A stretch of DNA of 64,000 nt from Luteimonas vadosa (GCF_039543545.1 NZ_BAABJY010000002.1:1-64000), one strand, 5' to 3'; positions 41,475-52,267 are shown, numbered from the stretch's first letter. Notes: a model not told the origin generated them from the letters alone. Program-made: numbers and translations.

Positions 41475-42113
41475 CTAGGCCAGCGCCGAACCCATGACCA
41501 CGGCGAATACGACGAGCCCGGCGGCGAACACGCTGAACACCATCTGCCGCAGGCTGCGACCCAGCGCCCACATCCACAATCCGGACAGGCCCAGCAGGAT
41601 CATGCCGATGGCGAAGCTGTCGGCGAGCAGGATCCAGGCCGTGCCGCCGCCGACGGCCTTGTGCAGGCGGTTGATCGCCGCCAGCCAGGTCTGCCGGCTG
41701 TGCTCGACGGACACCGTCTCGTCACCGGGTGCGTACTCCATCGCCCAGGAATGGCGCGCATTGCCGCCAGACAGGCGCCATTGCTCGGGTGCGCCCGCTT
41801 CCGCGCCACGGGGCGGGCCCTTCCGGATCGTCTGCGCCTCCAGTGCGTGCTCGCGCTGGAGCCACAGCGACAAGGCCTCGGCCGAGGTGCGCGCCTGTGC
41901 CGGCACCTGCAACTCGACGGCCTGGCCATCGAGGCTCTCGCCCTGGGGCCAGGCGCCGTCGCCGAAGCGATGGTTCATGACCAGGCCCGTGAGTCCGTAC
42001 AAGACCGCGGCAAGCGCGCCCCAGGCGCCGATCCACAGGTGCAGCTGGCGGATCCAGCGACGTGCGACCGGGGCACGCTTGCGATTGGCAGGCAGGGCGT
42101 CTTCGGGATTCAT
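41475..42113 (-). CDS. PepSY-type membrane protein, siderophore locus
   Basis: This 212-residue protein has an N-terminal helix (about 28-48: WIRQLHLWIGAWGALAAVLYGLTGLVMNHRFG), a periplasmic domain, and two or three C-terminal helices with WLAAINRLHKAVGGG. The paired His residues (HLW and HK) are typical of PepSY-associated membrane proteins, some of which reduce ferric siderophores. It is 59 bp downstream of the TonB-dependent receptor on the same strand, so an iron role is inferred. Confidence 0.8.
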   Translation of the reverse strand: MNPEDALPANRKRAPVARRWIRQLHLWIGAWGALAAVLYGLTGLVMNHRFGDGAWPQGESLDGQAVELQVPAQARTSAEALSLWLQREHALEAQTIRKGPPRGAEAGAPEQWRLSGGNARHSWAMEYAPGDETVSVEHSRQTWLAAINRLHKAVGGGTAWILLADSFAIGMILLGLSGLWMWALGRSLRQMVFSVFAAGLVVFAVVMGSALA

Positions 42114-42172
42114 GCGGTTACTCGGGGCGATGCGCGCTGGGCGGCGGCGTGGTCGCCGCCGGCCGGTGCGGG

Positions 42173-44326
42173 TCAGAACTTCAGGCGGAGGGTCAGGCTC
42201 GCCGAACGCGGCGCGCCGGGGCTGAGGTTGTTGTCGTTGTGCGCGGAAACGAAGTAATCCTCGTCGAGCAGGTTTTCCAGGTTGAGCTGCAACTGCAGGT
42301 TGTCGTTGGGCACGTAGTAGACGGCGGCATCGTAGCGAGTGAAGCCATCAAGCCGCACCGCATTGCTGGTCGAGGCGAACATGTCCGCACGGTGGATGAC
42401 CCCCAGCCCCAGGCCCCAGGTGCGGTTGATGTCGTAGCGATTCCACAGCGATGCCGTGGCGGACGGGAGCTGTGCCGGCTCGGCGCTGCTGCCCGGAAGG
42501 CTGCCGTCCTGCCAAGCGAACCCGCCCAGCACCTGCCAGGCGTCCGTGACCCGGCCGGCCAGGCCGAGTTCCACGCCGCGCACGCGCTGGCCGTCGACGA
42601 GGATCGAGCGGGCCGGGTCCGTCGGATCCGGCGCGATGACATTGGACCGGTCCAGGCGATAGGCCGCGGCGGTGAAGGCGAGGGACGGGCTGGCGTCCCA
42701 CTTGGCGCCGACTTCGTAATTGCGGAAATCCTCCGGCTCGAAGGCCGCGTTGCTGGCATTCAGCGAGGACAGCTGGTCGCCGGAGCGCGGCAGGAAGGAC
42801 ACGCTGTAGCTGGCGTAGAGCGACAAGGGTTCGATCGGCTTGTAGACCAGGCCCGCGCGCGGGGAGACCAGGTCGTCCACGACGTCGAAGGTTTCGCCCG
42901 TGCGGTTGTTGCGGAAGTCGATCTCGAAACGGTCGTAGCGCAGGCCGAGGATCGCCTGCCACTTGGGTGAGAACTCGACCTGGTCCTGGACGTACACGGC
43001 GGCGATCTTCGCCACGCCATGGTTGTCGGCGTCCGTGGCGCTCTGCCCGAACGAAACCGGCCCCGCATAGCGCGGGTTGGAGACCGGCACGCAGTAGGCG
43101 GACGTGGTCGGGCCACCGTTGCAGTCGTTCAGCGGGAAGCTGCCCGTCTGGCGGAAGTTGTCGGTTTTCTGGCGGCCGAACTCGGCGCCGGCGAGCAAGG
43201 TGTGCCGGACCGTGCCGGAATCGCGCACCCAGACGAGGTCGGTCTGGTTGAACAGGTTGTCGCGGTCGGTGGCGTTGTTATAGGCGCGCAGCGGGACGAC
43301 CAGGGTGCCCGAGCCATCGGCCCTGGCGGCGGCTCCCGGGTACACGTTCTGGTAGAACTTCTCGTAGCGGGCGAATCGCGTGCGGTTCTGCAGGCTCAGG
43401 CCATCGCCAAAGTCGTGCTCGATGACGGCGGTGAAGGCATCGACGTCTGCGCGGACGGGACTGTTGGCCGGGTCGCCGAAGAACGTGGAGCGGTCGGTGT
43501 CGAGGGGGCGGCCGCCGAGCGACGGCACGCCCCGATCGGCGACGCGGCGGTCCTGGAAGCGTTCGTAGCCCAGGGTCAGGGTCGTGGCATCCCCAGGGCG
43601 CAGCGACAGGGTCGGGTTGATGCCATGGCGCTCGACCGTGACGCCGTCGCGGAAGCTGTCGGAATCCTCGCGCATCGCGGTGACGCGGAGGGCAGCGCCG
43701 TCGCCGATCGCCTGGCCGAAATCGGCGGTGCCGCGGCGCCGTCCGTGGCTGTCGAACTGCAGGCCGAGTTCGCGGTAGTTGCCCCAGTCCGCGACCTTGG
43801 TGACGCGGTTGACCAGGCCGCCGGAACCGCCGCGCCCGAAGATCATCGCGTTGGGGCCCTTGAGCACTTCGACGCGCTGGATGTTGTACAGGTCGCGCAC
43901 GTACTGGACGTCGTCGCGCATGCCGTCCACGAACATGTCGGCCGTGGAGTTGTTGCCGCGGAACACGAGTGCATCGCGGTTGCCTTCGCCCTGCGACAGC
44001 CCGACACCGGGGACGTAGGCCGCCACGTCGGTCATGCTGGCCATGGCCTGGTCGCGCATGAACTCCTCGGTGACGACGGTGATCGCCTGTGGCACGTCGC
44101 GCAATGGCGTGTCGGTCTTGGTTGCGGTGCGGGTGCGCTCGGCTTCGTAGCGCTGGCGCCTGGCGCGGACCTCGATCGAATCCAGGTCGGTGGCCTGGGC
44201 GACAACGACCACCGGTGGCGCGGCATCGCCGGGGATTTCGGGGGGCGTTGCCGCCAGGGCGGGCAGGGTCAGGGCGAGGCTGAGGGCGCCGGCGAGCGGC
44301 GTGGTCTTGCAGGTTTTCTTGGACAC
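42173..44326 (-). CDS. TonB-dependent siderophore receptor
   Basis: This 717-residue outer-membrane receptor has a signal peptide (LPALA near residue 25), a probable TonB box (DSIEVRAR), and a plug domain (VPQAITVVTEEFMRDQ ... AYVPGVGLSQGEGN ... VDGMRDDVQYVRDLYNIQRVEVLKGP, split). The barrel ends LTLRLKF. No STN extension. It resembles the Fiu/FhuE group that imports ferric siderophores. The start is GTG at 44326. A Fur-type palindrome lies 57 bp upstream and a PepSY protein is downstream. Confidence 0.95.
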   Translation of the reverse strand: MSKKTCKTTPLAGALSLALTLPALAATPPEIPGDAAPPVVVVAQATDLDSIEVRARRQRYEAERTRTATKTDTPLRDVPQAITVVTEEFMRDQAMASMTDVAAYVPGVGLSQGEGNRDALVFRGNNSTADMFVDGMRDDVQYVRDLYNIQRVEVLKGPNAMIFGRGGSGGLVNRVTKVADWGNYRELGLQFDSHGRRRGTADFGQAIGDGAALRVTAMREDSDSFRDGVTVERHGINPTLSLRPGDATTLTLGYERFQDRRVADRGVPSLGGRPLDTDRSTFFGDPANSPVRADVDAFTAVIEHDFGDGLSLQNRTRFARYEKFYQNVYPGAAARADGSGTLVVPLRAYNNATDRDNLFNQTDLVWVRDSGTVRHTLLAGAEFGRQKTDNFRQTGSFPLNDCNGGPTTSAYCVPVSNPRYAGPVSFGQSATDADNHGVAKIAAVYVQDQVEFSPKWQAILGLRYDRFEIDFRNNRTGETFDVVDDLVSPRAGLVYKPIEPLSLYASYSVSFLPRSGDQLSSLNASNAAFEPEDFRNYEVGAKWDASPSLAFTAAAYRLDRSNVIAPDPTDPARSILVDGQRVRGVELGLAGRVTDAWQVLGGFAWQDGSLPGSSAEPAQLPSATASLWNRYDINRTWGLGLGVIHRADMFASTSNAVRLDGFTRYDAAVYYVPNDNLQLQLNLENLLDEDYFVSAHNDNNLSPGAPRSASLTLRLKF

Positions 44327-44382
44327 GGAATCCCCGGGGAGGTTGGCTTGCGCGGCTTCGGGCCGCCTCGGAGGGGAAGTCT

Positions 44383-44401
44383 AATGAGAAGCGTTCTCAT
44401 T
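44383..44401. promoter_or_regulatory. Fur box
   Basis: The perfect inverted repeat AATGAGAA-GCG-TTCTCATT matches the usual Fur-box half sites. It lies between the siderophore receptor (-) and the end of the Rieske gene. It implies that the receptor and the PepSY gene are repressed by Fe-loaded Fur. Confidence 0.8.
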
Positions 44402-44430
44402 CGCAACAAGAAACCACACTCGGCTTCCGG

Positions 44431-44754
44431 TCAGGCGCGATCGTCGCGCGTCCAGACCGCATCCGATTCCACCTTGACCGGGAACCGGGTAACCGGCACG
44501 TAGGCCGGTGGGTTGAGCGCGCGACCGTCGCGGACGTCGAACTTCGAGCCGTGCAGCACGCACTCGATCGTGGCTTCCTCGCCGTCGAAGCAGCCGGCCG
44601 AGAGCTCGAAGTCCTCGTGGCTGCACTTGTCCTCGAGCGCGTAGTAGTCGCCGTCGTAGTTGCAGACCAGGATCGGCGTGTCGCCGTCCCAGGCGACCTT
44701 GGATTCGCCGGGCAGCAATTCGGAGGTGGCGCAGACGCGGATCCAGTCGGGCAT
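44431..44754 (-). CDS. Rieske [2Fe-2S] ferredoxin-like protein
   Basis: This 107-residue protein has both Rieske ligand pairs: DKCSHEDFELSAG (C-x-H) and ECVLHGSKFDVRDGRA (C-x2-H). Its plan matches ferredoxin subunits of non-heme iron dioxygenases; no oxygenase is nearby. It lies at the end of the suf gene run, as seen in other bacteria where such a protein is grouped with suf genes. ATG at 44752-44754. Confidence 0.9.
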   Translation of the reverse strand: MPDWIRVCATSELLPGESKVAWDGDTPILVCNYDGDYYALEDKCSHEDFELSAGCFDGEEATIECVLHGSKFDVRDGRALNPPAYVPVTRFPVKVESDAVWTRDDRA

Positions 44755-44867
44755 GGGGCTACTCCAATCGGGCTGGGATGGATTGTAAGGAGCGGTGGCT
44801 CGCCCGCCTCGTCCTTGGCGCTCGAATGCCGGCTCGGCCACGGTCCGGTGCCGATCGACTGGCCGGG

Positions 44868-45398
44868 CTACAGGGCTTTTTCGAGGACCTCGAAGCGCAG
44901 GTCGTCGCGCTTGGGGAGGCCAAAGCGGTCGTCGCCGTAGGGAAACGGCTTGAACTCACCGGTGCGCCGGTAGCCCCGTCGCGCGTACCAGGCGATCAGC
45001 TCGTCGCGCAGGTCGATCACCGTCATGCGCATCGCCGGCAGTCCCCAGTCCTCGCGTGCGACGCGCTCGGCCTCCGCGAGCACGGCATGGCCAATGCCCT
45101 GGCCCTGCAGGCCGGGCTGGACCGAGAACATCCCGAAGTAGCCGGCGTCGCCTTCCGCGGCGACATGGGCGCAAGCCAGCATCCGGCCGTCGCGCTCGGC
45201 GACCAGCACGCGGCTGCGCGGTTTCCGCAGGTCGGCGCGCAGCACCTCGGGGTCGATGCGGTTGCCGTCCAAGAAGTCCGCCTCGGTGGTCCAGCCGGCA
45301 CGGCTGGCGTCGCCGCGATAGGCCGAGGTGACCAGCGTGACCAGGGCGGGGATGTCGTCCTCGCCGGCATCGCGGAAGTGCAGGTCCCCGGTACTCAT
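44868..45398 (-). CDS. GNAT-family acetyltransferase
   Basis: This 176-residue GNAT enzyme has HFRDAGEDDIPALVTLVTSAYRG at the start and the acetyl-CoA-binding segment GMFSVQPGLQGQGIGHAVLAEAE. The end (AWYARRGYRRTGEFKPFPYGDDRFG) is characteristic of the group. The target is unknown. ATG at 45396-45398 overlaps the stop of the small membrane protein gene by four bases, so it is in the suf transcription unit. Confidence 0.9.
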   Translation of the reverse strand: MSTGDLHFRDAGEDDIPALVTLVTSAYRGDASRAGWTTEADFLDGNRIDPEVLRADLRKPRSRVLVAERDGRMLACAHVAAEGDAGYFGMFSVQPGLQGQGIGHAVLAEAERVAREDWGLPAMRMTVIDLRDELIAWYARRGYRRTGEFKPFPYGDDRFGLPKRDDLRFEVLEKAL

Positions 45399-45652
45399 GC
45401 CAGGGCGCGCGACAACCAGGGCCAGAGCATCAGCGCCAGCAGCAGGAGCAGCATCGGGATCGCGACCAGGAGAACGAGCCTGAGCGCCTTCCCGGCCTTG
45501 GCCTGGATCGCTTCGGCGCGATCGTTGATGCGGTCGACGCGGTCCAGCTGGCGCTGGTAGAGCTCCAGGTGCTCGCGCTGCAGCTCGAGCGCCGTCGCCT
45601 GCTGGTCGCGGATCTGGCGCAACAGTGCGTTGGCTTCCTCGGTTTCGATCAT
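45395..45652 (-). CDS. Small tail-anchored coiled-coil membrane protein
   Basis: This 85-residue protein has a charged coiled-coil-like N-terminal part (about 8-50: EEANALLRQIRDQQATALELQREHLE) and a single C-terminal membrane helix (about 57-80). It looks tail-anchored, with the coiled coil in the cytoplasm. It starts at 45652, 27 bp after sufS, and overlaps the GNAT gene. Function unknown; conserved position with suf would be worth comparing. Confidence 0.65.
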   Translation of the reverse strand: MIETEEANALLRQIRDQQATALELQREHLELYQRQLDRVDRINDRAEAIQAKAGKALRLVLLVAIPMLLLLLALMLWPWLSRALA

Positions 45653-45679
45653 GGCCGGTCCCCGTCGAATCCCTGGAGT

Positions 45680-46966
45680 CTAGCCCAGCAGCTTGCGCAC
45701 CTTGCACAAGGCGGCGACGAACCTTTCGACTTCCGCGTGCGTGTTGTAGAACGCCAGCGAGGCCCGGCAGGTCGCCGCGACGCCGAGCCACTGCAGCAGC
45801 GGGTGGGCGCAATGCTGGCCGGAGCGGATGGCGACGCCTTCCAGGTCGAGCAGCGTCGCCAGGTCGTGGGCATGCGCACCCTCGACGAGGAAGGACACCA
45901 CGGCGGCCTTGCCGGGCGCGGTGCCGAACACGCGCAACCCGTCGACCTGGCGCAGCTCCTCCGCCAGGTGCGCGAGCAGGGCCTGTTCGCGCGCTTCGAT
46001 GTTGTCCATGCCGATGGTCGACAGGTAATCGACCGCAGCCCCCAGGCCGATGAACCCCGCGATGTTCGGCGTACCGGCCTCGAACTTGTGCGGCGGGGCG
46101 GCGTACACGGTGCCGTCGAAACTGACCTCGCTGATCATCTCGCCGCCGCCGATGAACGGCGGCATCGCGGCGAGGTGCTCCCGCCGCGCCCACAGCGCGC
46201 CGGTGCCGGTCGGGCCGCACATCTTGTGGCCGGTGAAGGCATAGAAGTCGCAGCCGATCGCGGCGATGTCCACCGGGCGATGGGGCAGGGCCTGCGAGCC
46301 ATCGATCACGGTGACGATGCCGCGCTTGCGCGCCTGGCGGCAGATGTCGCGCACCGGGTTCACCGTGCCGAGTACGTTGCTGACGTGGGTGACGGCGAGC
46401 AGCCGGACATCGGGCGTCATCGCGGCGTGCAACGCGTCGAGGTCGAGCGCACCGTCAGGCGTGATCTCGGCGATCTTGATCCGGGCGCCGGTGCGCTCGG
46501 CGACCAGCTGCCACGGGACGATGTTGGCGTGGTGCTCCATCCGCGAGACCAGGATCGTATCCCCGGCCTTGAGCCGGGGCAGGGCCCAGGAGTAGGCGAC
46601 CAGGTTGATCGCGAAGGTCGTGCCGCTGCACAGGACCAGCTCGTCGGCGCGGACGTTGAGGAACGCGGCCAGCTTCCGGCGCGAGGCCTCGTAGGCATCG
46701 GTCGCCTCGCTGCCGAGCTGGTGCACGGCACGGCTGACGTTGGCGTTGTGGCGGCGATAGAAATCGTCGACCGCCTCGATCACCACCCCCGGTTTCTGCC
46801 CGGTGTTGGCGGAATCCAGGTAGACCAGCGGCTTGCCGTGCACCTCGCGGTCGAGCAGGGGGAAATCGGCACGGATGCTTGCCCAGTCGATGGCGGCGAC
46901 GCCTTCTCCCCCGGTCTCCGGCGTGGCAGGACCCGGCTTCGCGTGCGTGGCACCCGGTGCGTTCAT
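45680..46966 (-). CDS. sufS: Cysteine desulfurase SufS
   Basis: This protein of about 428 residues is a PLP-dependent desulfurase that supplies sulfur for Fe-S assembly. Signs are LVYLDSANTGQKP, EHHANIVPWQ, the PLP Lys in DFYAFTGHKMCGPTGTG, and the active-site Cys in SGQHCAHPLL. ATG 46964-46966 overlaps the sufD stop by four bases. No SufE gene is seen here. Confidence 0.95.
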   Translation of the reverse strand: MNAPGATHAKPGPATPETGGEGVAAIDWASIRADFPLLDREVHGKPLVYLDSANTGQKPGVVIEAVDDFYRRHNANVSRAVHQLGSEATDAYEASRRKLAAFLNVRADELVLCSGTTFAINLVAYSWALPRLKAGDTILVSRMEHHANIVPWQLVAERTGARIKIAEITPDGALDLDALHAAMTPDVRLLAVTHVSNVLGTVNPVRDICRQARKRGIVTVIDGSQALPHRPVDIAAIGCDFYAFTGHKMCGPTGTGALWARREHLAAMPPFIGGGEMISEVSFDGTVYAAPPHKFEAGTPNIAGFIGLGAAVDYLSTIGMDNIEAREQALLAHLAEELRQVDGLRVFGTAPGKAAVVSFLVEGAHAHDLATLLDLEGVAIRSGQHCAHPLLQWLGVAATCRASLAFYNTHAEVERFVAALCKVRKLLG

Positions 46967-48204
46967 CGAACCACCAGGGCCTGCAAGGTGCCGTCCAGGC
47001 GCGCCTGCAGCATCTCGCGGACGGCGGGTTCGCCCACGACCGCGAGCGGTTCGCGCACGAACGCCGTGGTCAACAGCCGACGAGCCTGGTCGATGGGCAA
47101 GCCGCGTGTCCGCAGGTAGAACAGCGCGGTCGGGTCGAGCTGGCCGACGGTGGCGCCGTGCGCGGCCTTGACCTCGTCGGCGTGGATCACCAGCACCGGC
47201 TGCGTATCGATCTCGGCCCCGTCGCCCAGCAGCAGGTTCTTGTTCGACAGGTTCGCGTCGCTGCCGTCGGCTCCCTCGTGGATCGTGATGCCGCCATGGA
47301 AGACGACACGACCGCGATCGGTACCGATGCCGCGCCACAGCAGCTCGCAGGCGGTCCCGGTCGCGGCGTGTTCGATGCCCAGCCGGGTATCGACGTGGCG
47401 CTTGCCGGTCGCCAGCAACACGCCGTTGGCGACCACCCGCGAGTCGGCGCCCTCCAGCCGGACGTCCAGTTCATGGCGCGACAAGGCGCCGCCGAGTTCC
47501 AGGTCGAGCCGCTCATAGCGCGCGGAGGCAGCCAACCGCGCATCGGTGTGCAGGAAGCTGGTGGCACCGTCCGCCGTCGACTGGTGCCGGGCATGCACGA
47601 GGCGGGCGTCCTCGCCGAGGCGGATGGTCGTGACGACGTTCTCGAGGTGGCGATGCCCGCCGTCGGCAAGCTGGTGTTCGACCAGGGAAATCGACGCGCC
47701 GGCCTCGAGTTCGATGCGATGGCGCAGGTGCCATGCGACGTCGGCGCCGGGGCCGACGCCGATGGAGACCAGATGGACCGGCAGGCCGCAATCCGTCCCG
47801 GCGGCTGCCCGTAGGTGGACGCCTTCCCGCGAAAGCGCAGCATTGAGCCGGGCGAACACGGCGGCGGGCGGCAGGCCCTCCCCGTTGACGGCCTGCTCGG
47901 CTGCAGCTGCCACGAAGGTGACGCCATCCGGCAGGCCACCGATGTCGGAATGCGCCGCGTCGAACCGGCCATTGACGAACACGATGCGCGGCGAGGGAAT
48001 GCCGGCGACGAGGGACGCGTCGAAGGTTGCCACCGCTTCGCCCGGCACGGCGAACGCACGGCGCTCGAGCGCGCGCAGCGAGGTGTACTTCCACGCTTCG
48101 CTGCGCGGGCCGGGCAGGCCGTCGCGGAGGGCGGCGTCGAGCGCCGGCCTGCGGCGTTCGTCGCCGTCGAACGCCGTCGCCAGGGAATCGAGCAACGCGC
48201 TCAT
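46963..48204 (-). CDS. sufD: Fe-S assembly protein SufD
   Basis: This 413-residue member of the SufBCD scaffold has RSEAWKYTSLRAL near the N-terminus, DTRLGIEHAATGTACELLWRG, VFHGGITIHEGADGSDANLSNKNLLLGDGAEIDTQPVL (here split), and the C-terminal KAAHGATVGQLDPTALFYL. The short sequence motif and length match SufD, not SufB. Overlaps sufC by four bases. Confidence 0.95.
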   Translation of the reverse strand: MSALLDSLATAFDGDERRRPALDAALRDGLPGPRSEAWKYTSLRALERRAFAVPGEAVATFDASLVAGIPSPRIVFVNGRFDAAHSDIGGLPDGVTFVAAAAEQAVNGEGLPPAAVFARLNAALSREGVHLRAAAGTDCGLPVHLVSIGVGPGADVAWHLRHRIELEAGASISLVEHQLADGGHRHLENVVTTIRLGEDARLVHARHQSTADGATSFLHTDARLAASARYERLDLELGGALSRHELDVRLEGADSRVVANGVLLATGKRHVDTRLGIEHAATGTACELLWRGIGTDRGRVVFHGGITIHEGADGSDANLSNKNLLLGDGAEIDTQPVLVIHADEVKAAHGATVGQLDPTALFYLRTRGLPIDQARRLLTTAFVREPLAVVGEPAVREMLQARLDGTLQALVVR

Positions 48205-48968
48205 CCGGCGGACGCCTCCGGCGCGATGCGATCCTTCACCCAGGCGTAGCCGTGCGCTTCCAGCTCCAAGGCCAGCTCAGGGCCGCCGCTTTCGACGATG
48301 CGGCCGTCGGCGAGCACGTGGACGTGGTCGGGCCTGATGTAGTCCAGCAGCCGCTGGTAATGCGTGATCACCAGGAAGGCGCGGTCCGGGGAGCGCAACG
48401 CATTCACGCCCTCGGCGACGTTCTTCAGCGCATCGATGTCCAGGCCGGAGTCGGTTTCGTCCAGGATCGCCAGCTTCGGTTCCAGTACCGCCATCTGGAA
48501 GATCTCGTTGCGCTTCTTTTCTCCGCCGGAAAAGCCTTCGTTGACGCCACGGTTGAGCAGCTTGTCATCCAGGTGCAGCACGGCGAGCTTCTCGCGGACC
48601 ATCTTCAGGAACTGCATCGAGTCCAGTTCCGGCTCGCCGCGCGCCTTGCGCTGGGCATTGAGGGCGCTGCGCAGGAAATAGGTGTTGTTCACCCCCGGGA
48701 TCTCGACCGGATACTGGAAGGCCAGGAACACGCCCGCGGCGGCGCGCTCCTCCGGGTCCAGCGCCAGCAGGTCGTCGTCCTCGTAGCGAACTTCGCCAGC
48801 GGTGATCTCGTAGCCTTCGCGGCCGGCCAGGATGTTGCCCAGCGTGGACTTGCCGGCGCCGTTGGGGCCCATGATGGCGTGCACTTCGCCGGGCCTGACG
48901 TCCAGCGACAGGCCCTTGAGGATGTGCTTGCCGGCAACGCTGGCGTGGAGGTCGGTGATCTTCAGCAT
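48201..48968 (-). CDS. sufC: Fe-S assembly ATPase SufC
   Basis: This 255-residue ABC-type ATPase of the SufBCD scaffold has Walker A GPNGAGKST, signature FSGGEKKRNE, Walker B LAILDETDSGLD and the late His in ITHYQRLL. I took the ATG at 48966-48968; a TTG two codons upstream is less likely. Its stop overlaps sufD by four bases. Confidence 0.95.
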   Translation of the reverse strand: MLKITDLHASVAGKHILKGLSLDVRPGEVHAIMGPNGAGKSTLGNILAGREGYEITAGEVRYEDDDLLALDPEERAAAGVFLAFQYPVEIPGVNNTYFLRSALNAQRKARGEPELDSMQFLKMVREKLAVLHLDDKLLNRGVNEGFSGGEKKRNEIFQMAVLEPKLAILDETDSGLDIDALKNVAEGVNALRSPDRAFLVITHYQRLLDYIRPDHVHVLADGRIVESGGPELALELEAHGYAWVKDRIAPEASAG

Positions 48969-49053
48969 GTTCAATTCCGGTTGTGCGTTGTTCGCCGCGC
49001 AGCCAAATGCACGGCGCGGATCGTGGTGTCGGCCCGGGGCCAGGGCGTGGCGG

Positions 49054-50493
<1,440 letters not shown>

Positions 50494-50503
50494 GGGGGAA
50501 CCT

Positions 50504-50986
50504 TCAGCCGGTGACCAGTTGCGCCGCGATGCCGCGCCGCGCATTGGGGGACGCTTCGGCCGCCGGGTGCGGCGCGATCGCCGCGGGCGGCGCCAGCATT
50601 TGCGCCAGGGTGATGCCGCGCAGGGCGTCGGCGACCACGTCGTTGATGCGACGCCAGTTGGCGCGCACCCCGCAGGAATGCTCGATGCCGCAGGCCCCGG
50701 CATGGAGGCTGCACTCGGTCATTCCCAGCGGCCCTTCCATCGCCTCGACGATCTCGATCAGCGAGATCGCGTCGGCGGCGCGCGCCAGGCGGTAACCACC
50801 GTTGGCACCGCGGAACCCCTCCACCAGGCCGGCCTGCGCCAGCGGCTTGAGCAGCTTGGACACGGTCGGGACCTCCAAGCCGGCCTGTTCGGCCAGGCCG
50901 GACGCGCTGAGCACGCAATCCGGGTCCGCGGCGAGCGCGGTCAGGACGACGGTGGCGTAATCGGTGAGCTTGGTGACGCGAAGCAT
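50504..50986 (-). CDS. Rrf2-family Fe-S regulator of suf (SufR/IscR type)
   Basis: This 160-residue winged-helix regulator begins MLRVTKLTDYATVVLTALA and has SGLAEQAGLEVPTVSKLLKPLAQAGLVEGFRGANGGYRLAR (split). Three Cys follow in CSLHAGACGIEHSCG, the [2Fe-2S] ligand pattern of Rrf2 proteins. It is the first gene of the suf operon. ATG 50984-50986. An operator palindrome overlaps its promoter, suggesting autorepression when Fe-S status is good. Confidence 0.9.
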   Translation of the reverse strand: MLRVTKLTDYATVVLTALAADPDCVLSASGLAEQAGLEVPTVSKLLKPLAQAGLVEGFRGANGGYRLARAADAISLIEIVEAMEGPLGMTECSLHAGACGIEHSCGVRANWRRINDVVADALRGITLAQMLAPPAAIAPHPAAEASPNARRGIAAQLVTG

Positions 50987-51007
50987 GGGACTGGCCGTTA
51001 AAACGGA

Positions 51008-51041
51008 CTGAAATTGTACTATTTCAGGGGGCGCCGGACAA
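51008..51041 (-). promoter_or_regulatory. suf promoter with palindromic operator
   Basis: On the - strand, TTGTCC (51036-51041) is followed after 17 bp by TACAAT (51013-51018), a good promoter for the suf operon. The palindrome CTGAAAT (51008-51014) - six bases - ATTTCAG (51021-51027) straddles the -10 box. This is the likely binding site of the Rrf2 regulator encoded 22 bp downstream. Confidence 0.7.
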
Positions 51042-51207
51042 ACCTGCAACCGTGGACAGGCGAAGGGCGACCGGAGACTGGCGGCCTGGGATCGGCGTCC
51101 GGCCCCAGGGCGGGTCGCTCAGCCGGGATGCCCCGGGTTGCGGCGGGGAGGCGTGCGGCTCGGCCGGCAGGGATGATTCCGGCTCCGGGAGCTCGGGACG
51201 GGTGTCG

Positions 51208-52263
51208 CTAGAGGATCTCGTCCTCGTCGAGCAAGCGTTCCTCGTCCATCTGCCGTTCCAGGCGGCCGTATTCCCGCTGCACCGCGGAGGCGTTGTCGAG
51301 CGAGGCGATGTGGAACAGCGCGTCGCCCTGGTTGACCGCCGGGACGTTGGTCCGGCCGATGATCAGGCCGGACATCATCGCCCGCACTTCGCTCTGCGTC
51401 TGGCCGAACGGGTCGGAGATGATGCCGAGCAGCTCGTCCTCCTGCACGCGATGGCCCAAGGTGCGGCGGGCGCGGAAGATGCCGCCCTCGGGGGCGCGCA
51501 GCCACCGGCTACCGTGCGAAAACACCGGCGCGGCCGCCTGGGGCGAGCGCTTGCGTCGGGGCAGCATGTCGAGCGACGCCATCGCGCGCAGCACGCCCTT
51601 GATGCCGATCCGGATCGACAGTTCGTCGAAGCGCAGCGCCTCGCCGCACTCGTAGACGACGACCGGGACGCCGACGTTGGAGGCGGACTCCCTGAGCGAG
51701 CCCGGCCGCAGCGGCGAGTGGAGGATGATCGGCGACCCGAAGGCCTCGGCCAGCGCGCGCGCTGGCTCGTCCTCGGTATCGACGCGGATCTGCGGCAGGT
51801 TGGAGCGGTTGATCGCCGCGGTGTGCAGGTCGATGCCGTAGTCCGAGCGGGCCACGATCTCGGTCATGAACATGTGCGCCAGCTGCGCGGCCAGCGACCC
51901 GTTGGCGCTGCCCGGGAAGCTGCGGTTGAGGTCGCGGCGGTCGGGCAGGTAGCGGCTGTGGCTGATGAACCCGAAGGCATTGACGATCGGCACCATCAGC
52001 GCCGTGCCGGCGATGCCGTTGAGTACCTTGCTGGTCAGCAGCCGGCGCACGATTTCCACCCCGACCACCTCGTCGCCGTGGATCGCCGCGCTCACGAACA
52101 TCGTCGGTCCGTCCTGCCTGCCATGCACCACGTGCACCGGCACGCCGACCGGCGTGCTGTTGGACAGCACGCTCAGTGGCAGGTGGACGCTGGCGCGCTT
52201 GCCGGCCTCGACGCTGATCCCGCCGATCGAGAACGGGGCGCGGCTGCTGCGTGAAGCGTTCAC
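51208..52263 (-). CDS. AspA/AstE-family zinc deacylase
   Basis: This 351-residue protein is of the succinylglutamate desuccinylase/aspartoacylase family: FVSAAIHGDEVVGVEIVRRLL with the zinc His and Glu, RDLNRSFPGS, and DLHTAAINRSNLPQI with the second His. A beta-barrel extension is at the C-terminus. It starts with GTG at 52263 with GGGATGAG upstream. It is four bases downstream of rimK. I infer a role on the glutamyl tails that RimK adds. Confidence 0.85.
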   Translation of the reverse strand: MNASRSSRAPFSIGGISVEAGKRASVHLPLSVLSNSTPVGVPVHVVHGRQDGPTMFVSAAIHGDEVVGVEIVRRLLTSKVLNGIAGTALMVPIVNAFGFISHSRYLPDRRDLNRSFPGSANGSLAAQLAHMFMTEIVARSDYGIDLHTAAINRSNLPQIRVDTEDEPARALAEAFGSPIILHSPLRPGSLRESASNVGVPVVVYECGEALRFDELSIRIGIKGVLRAMASLDMLPRRKRSPQAAAPVFSHGSRWLRAPEGGIFRARRTLGHRVQEDELLGIISDPFGQTQSEVRAMMSGLIIGRTNVPAVNQGDALFHIASLDNASAVQREYGRLERQMDEERLLDEDEIL

Positions 52264-52267
52264 GCAC

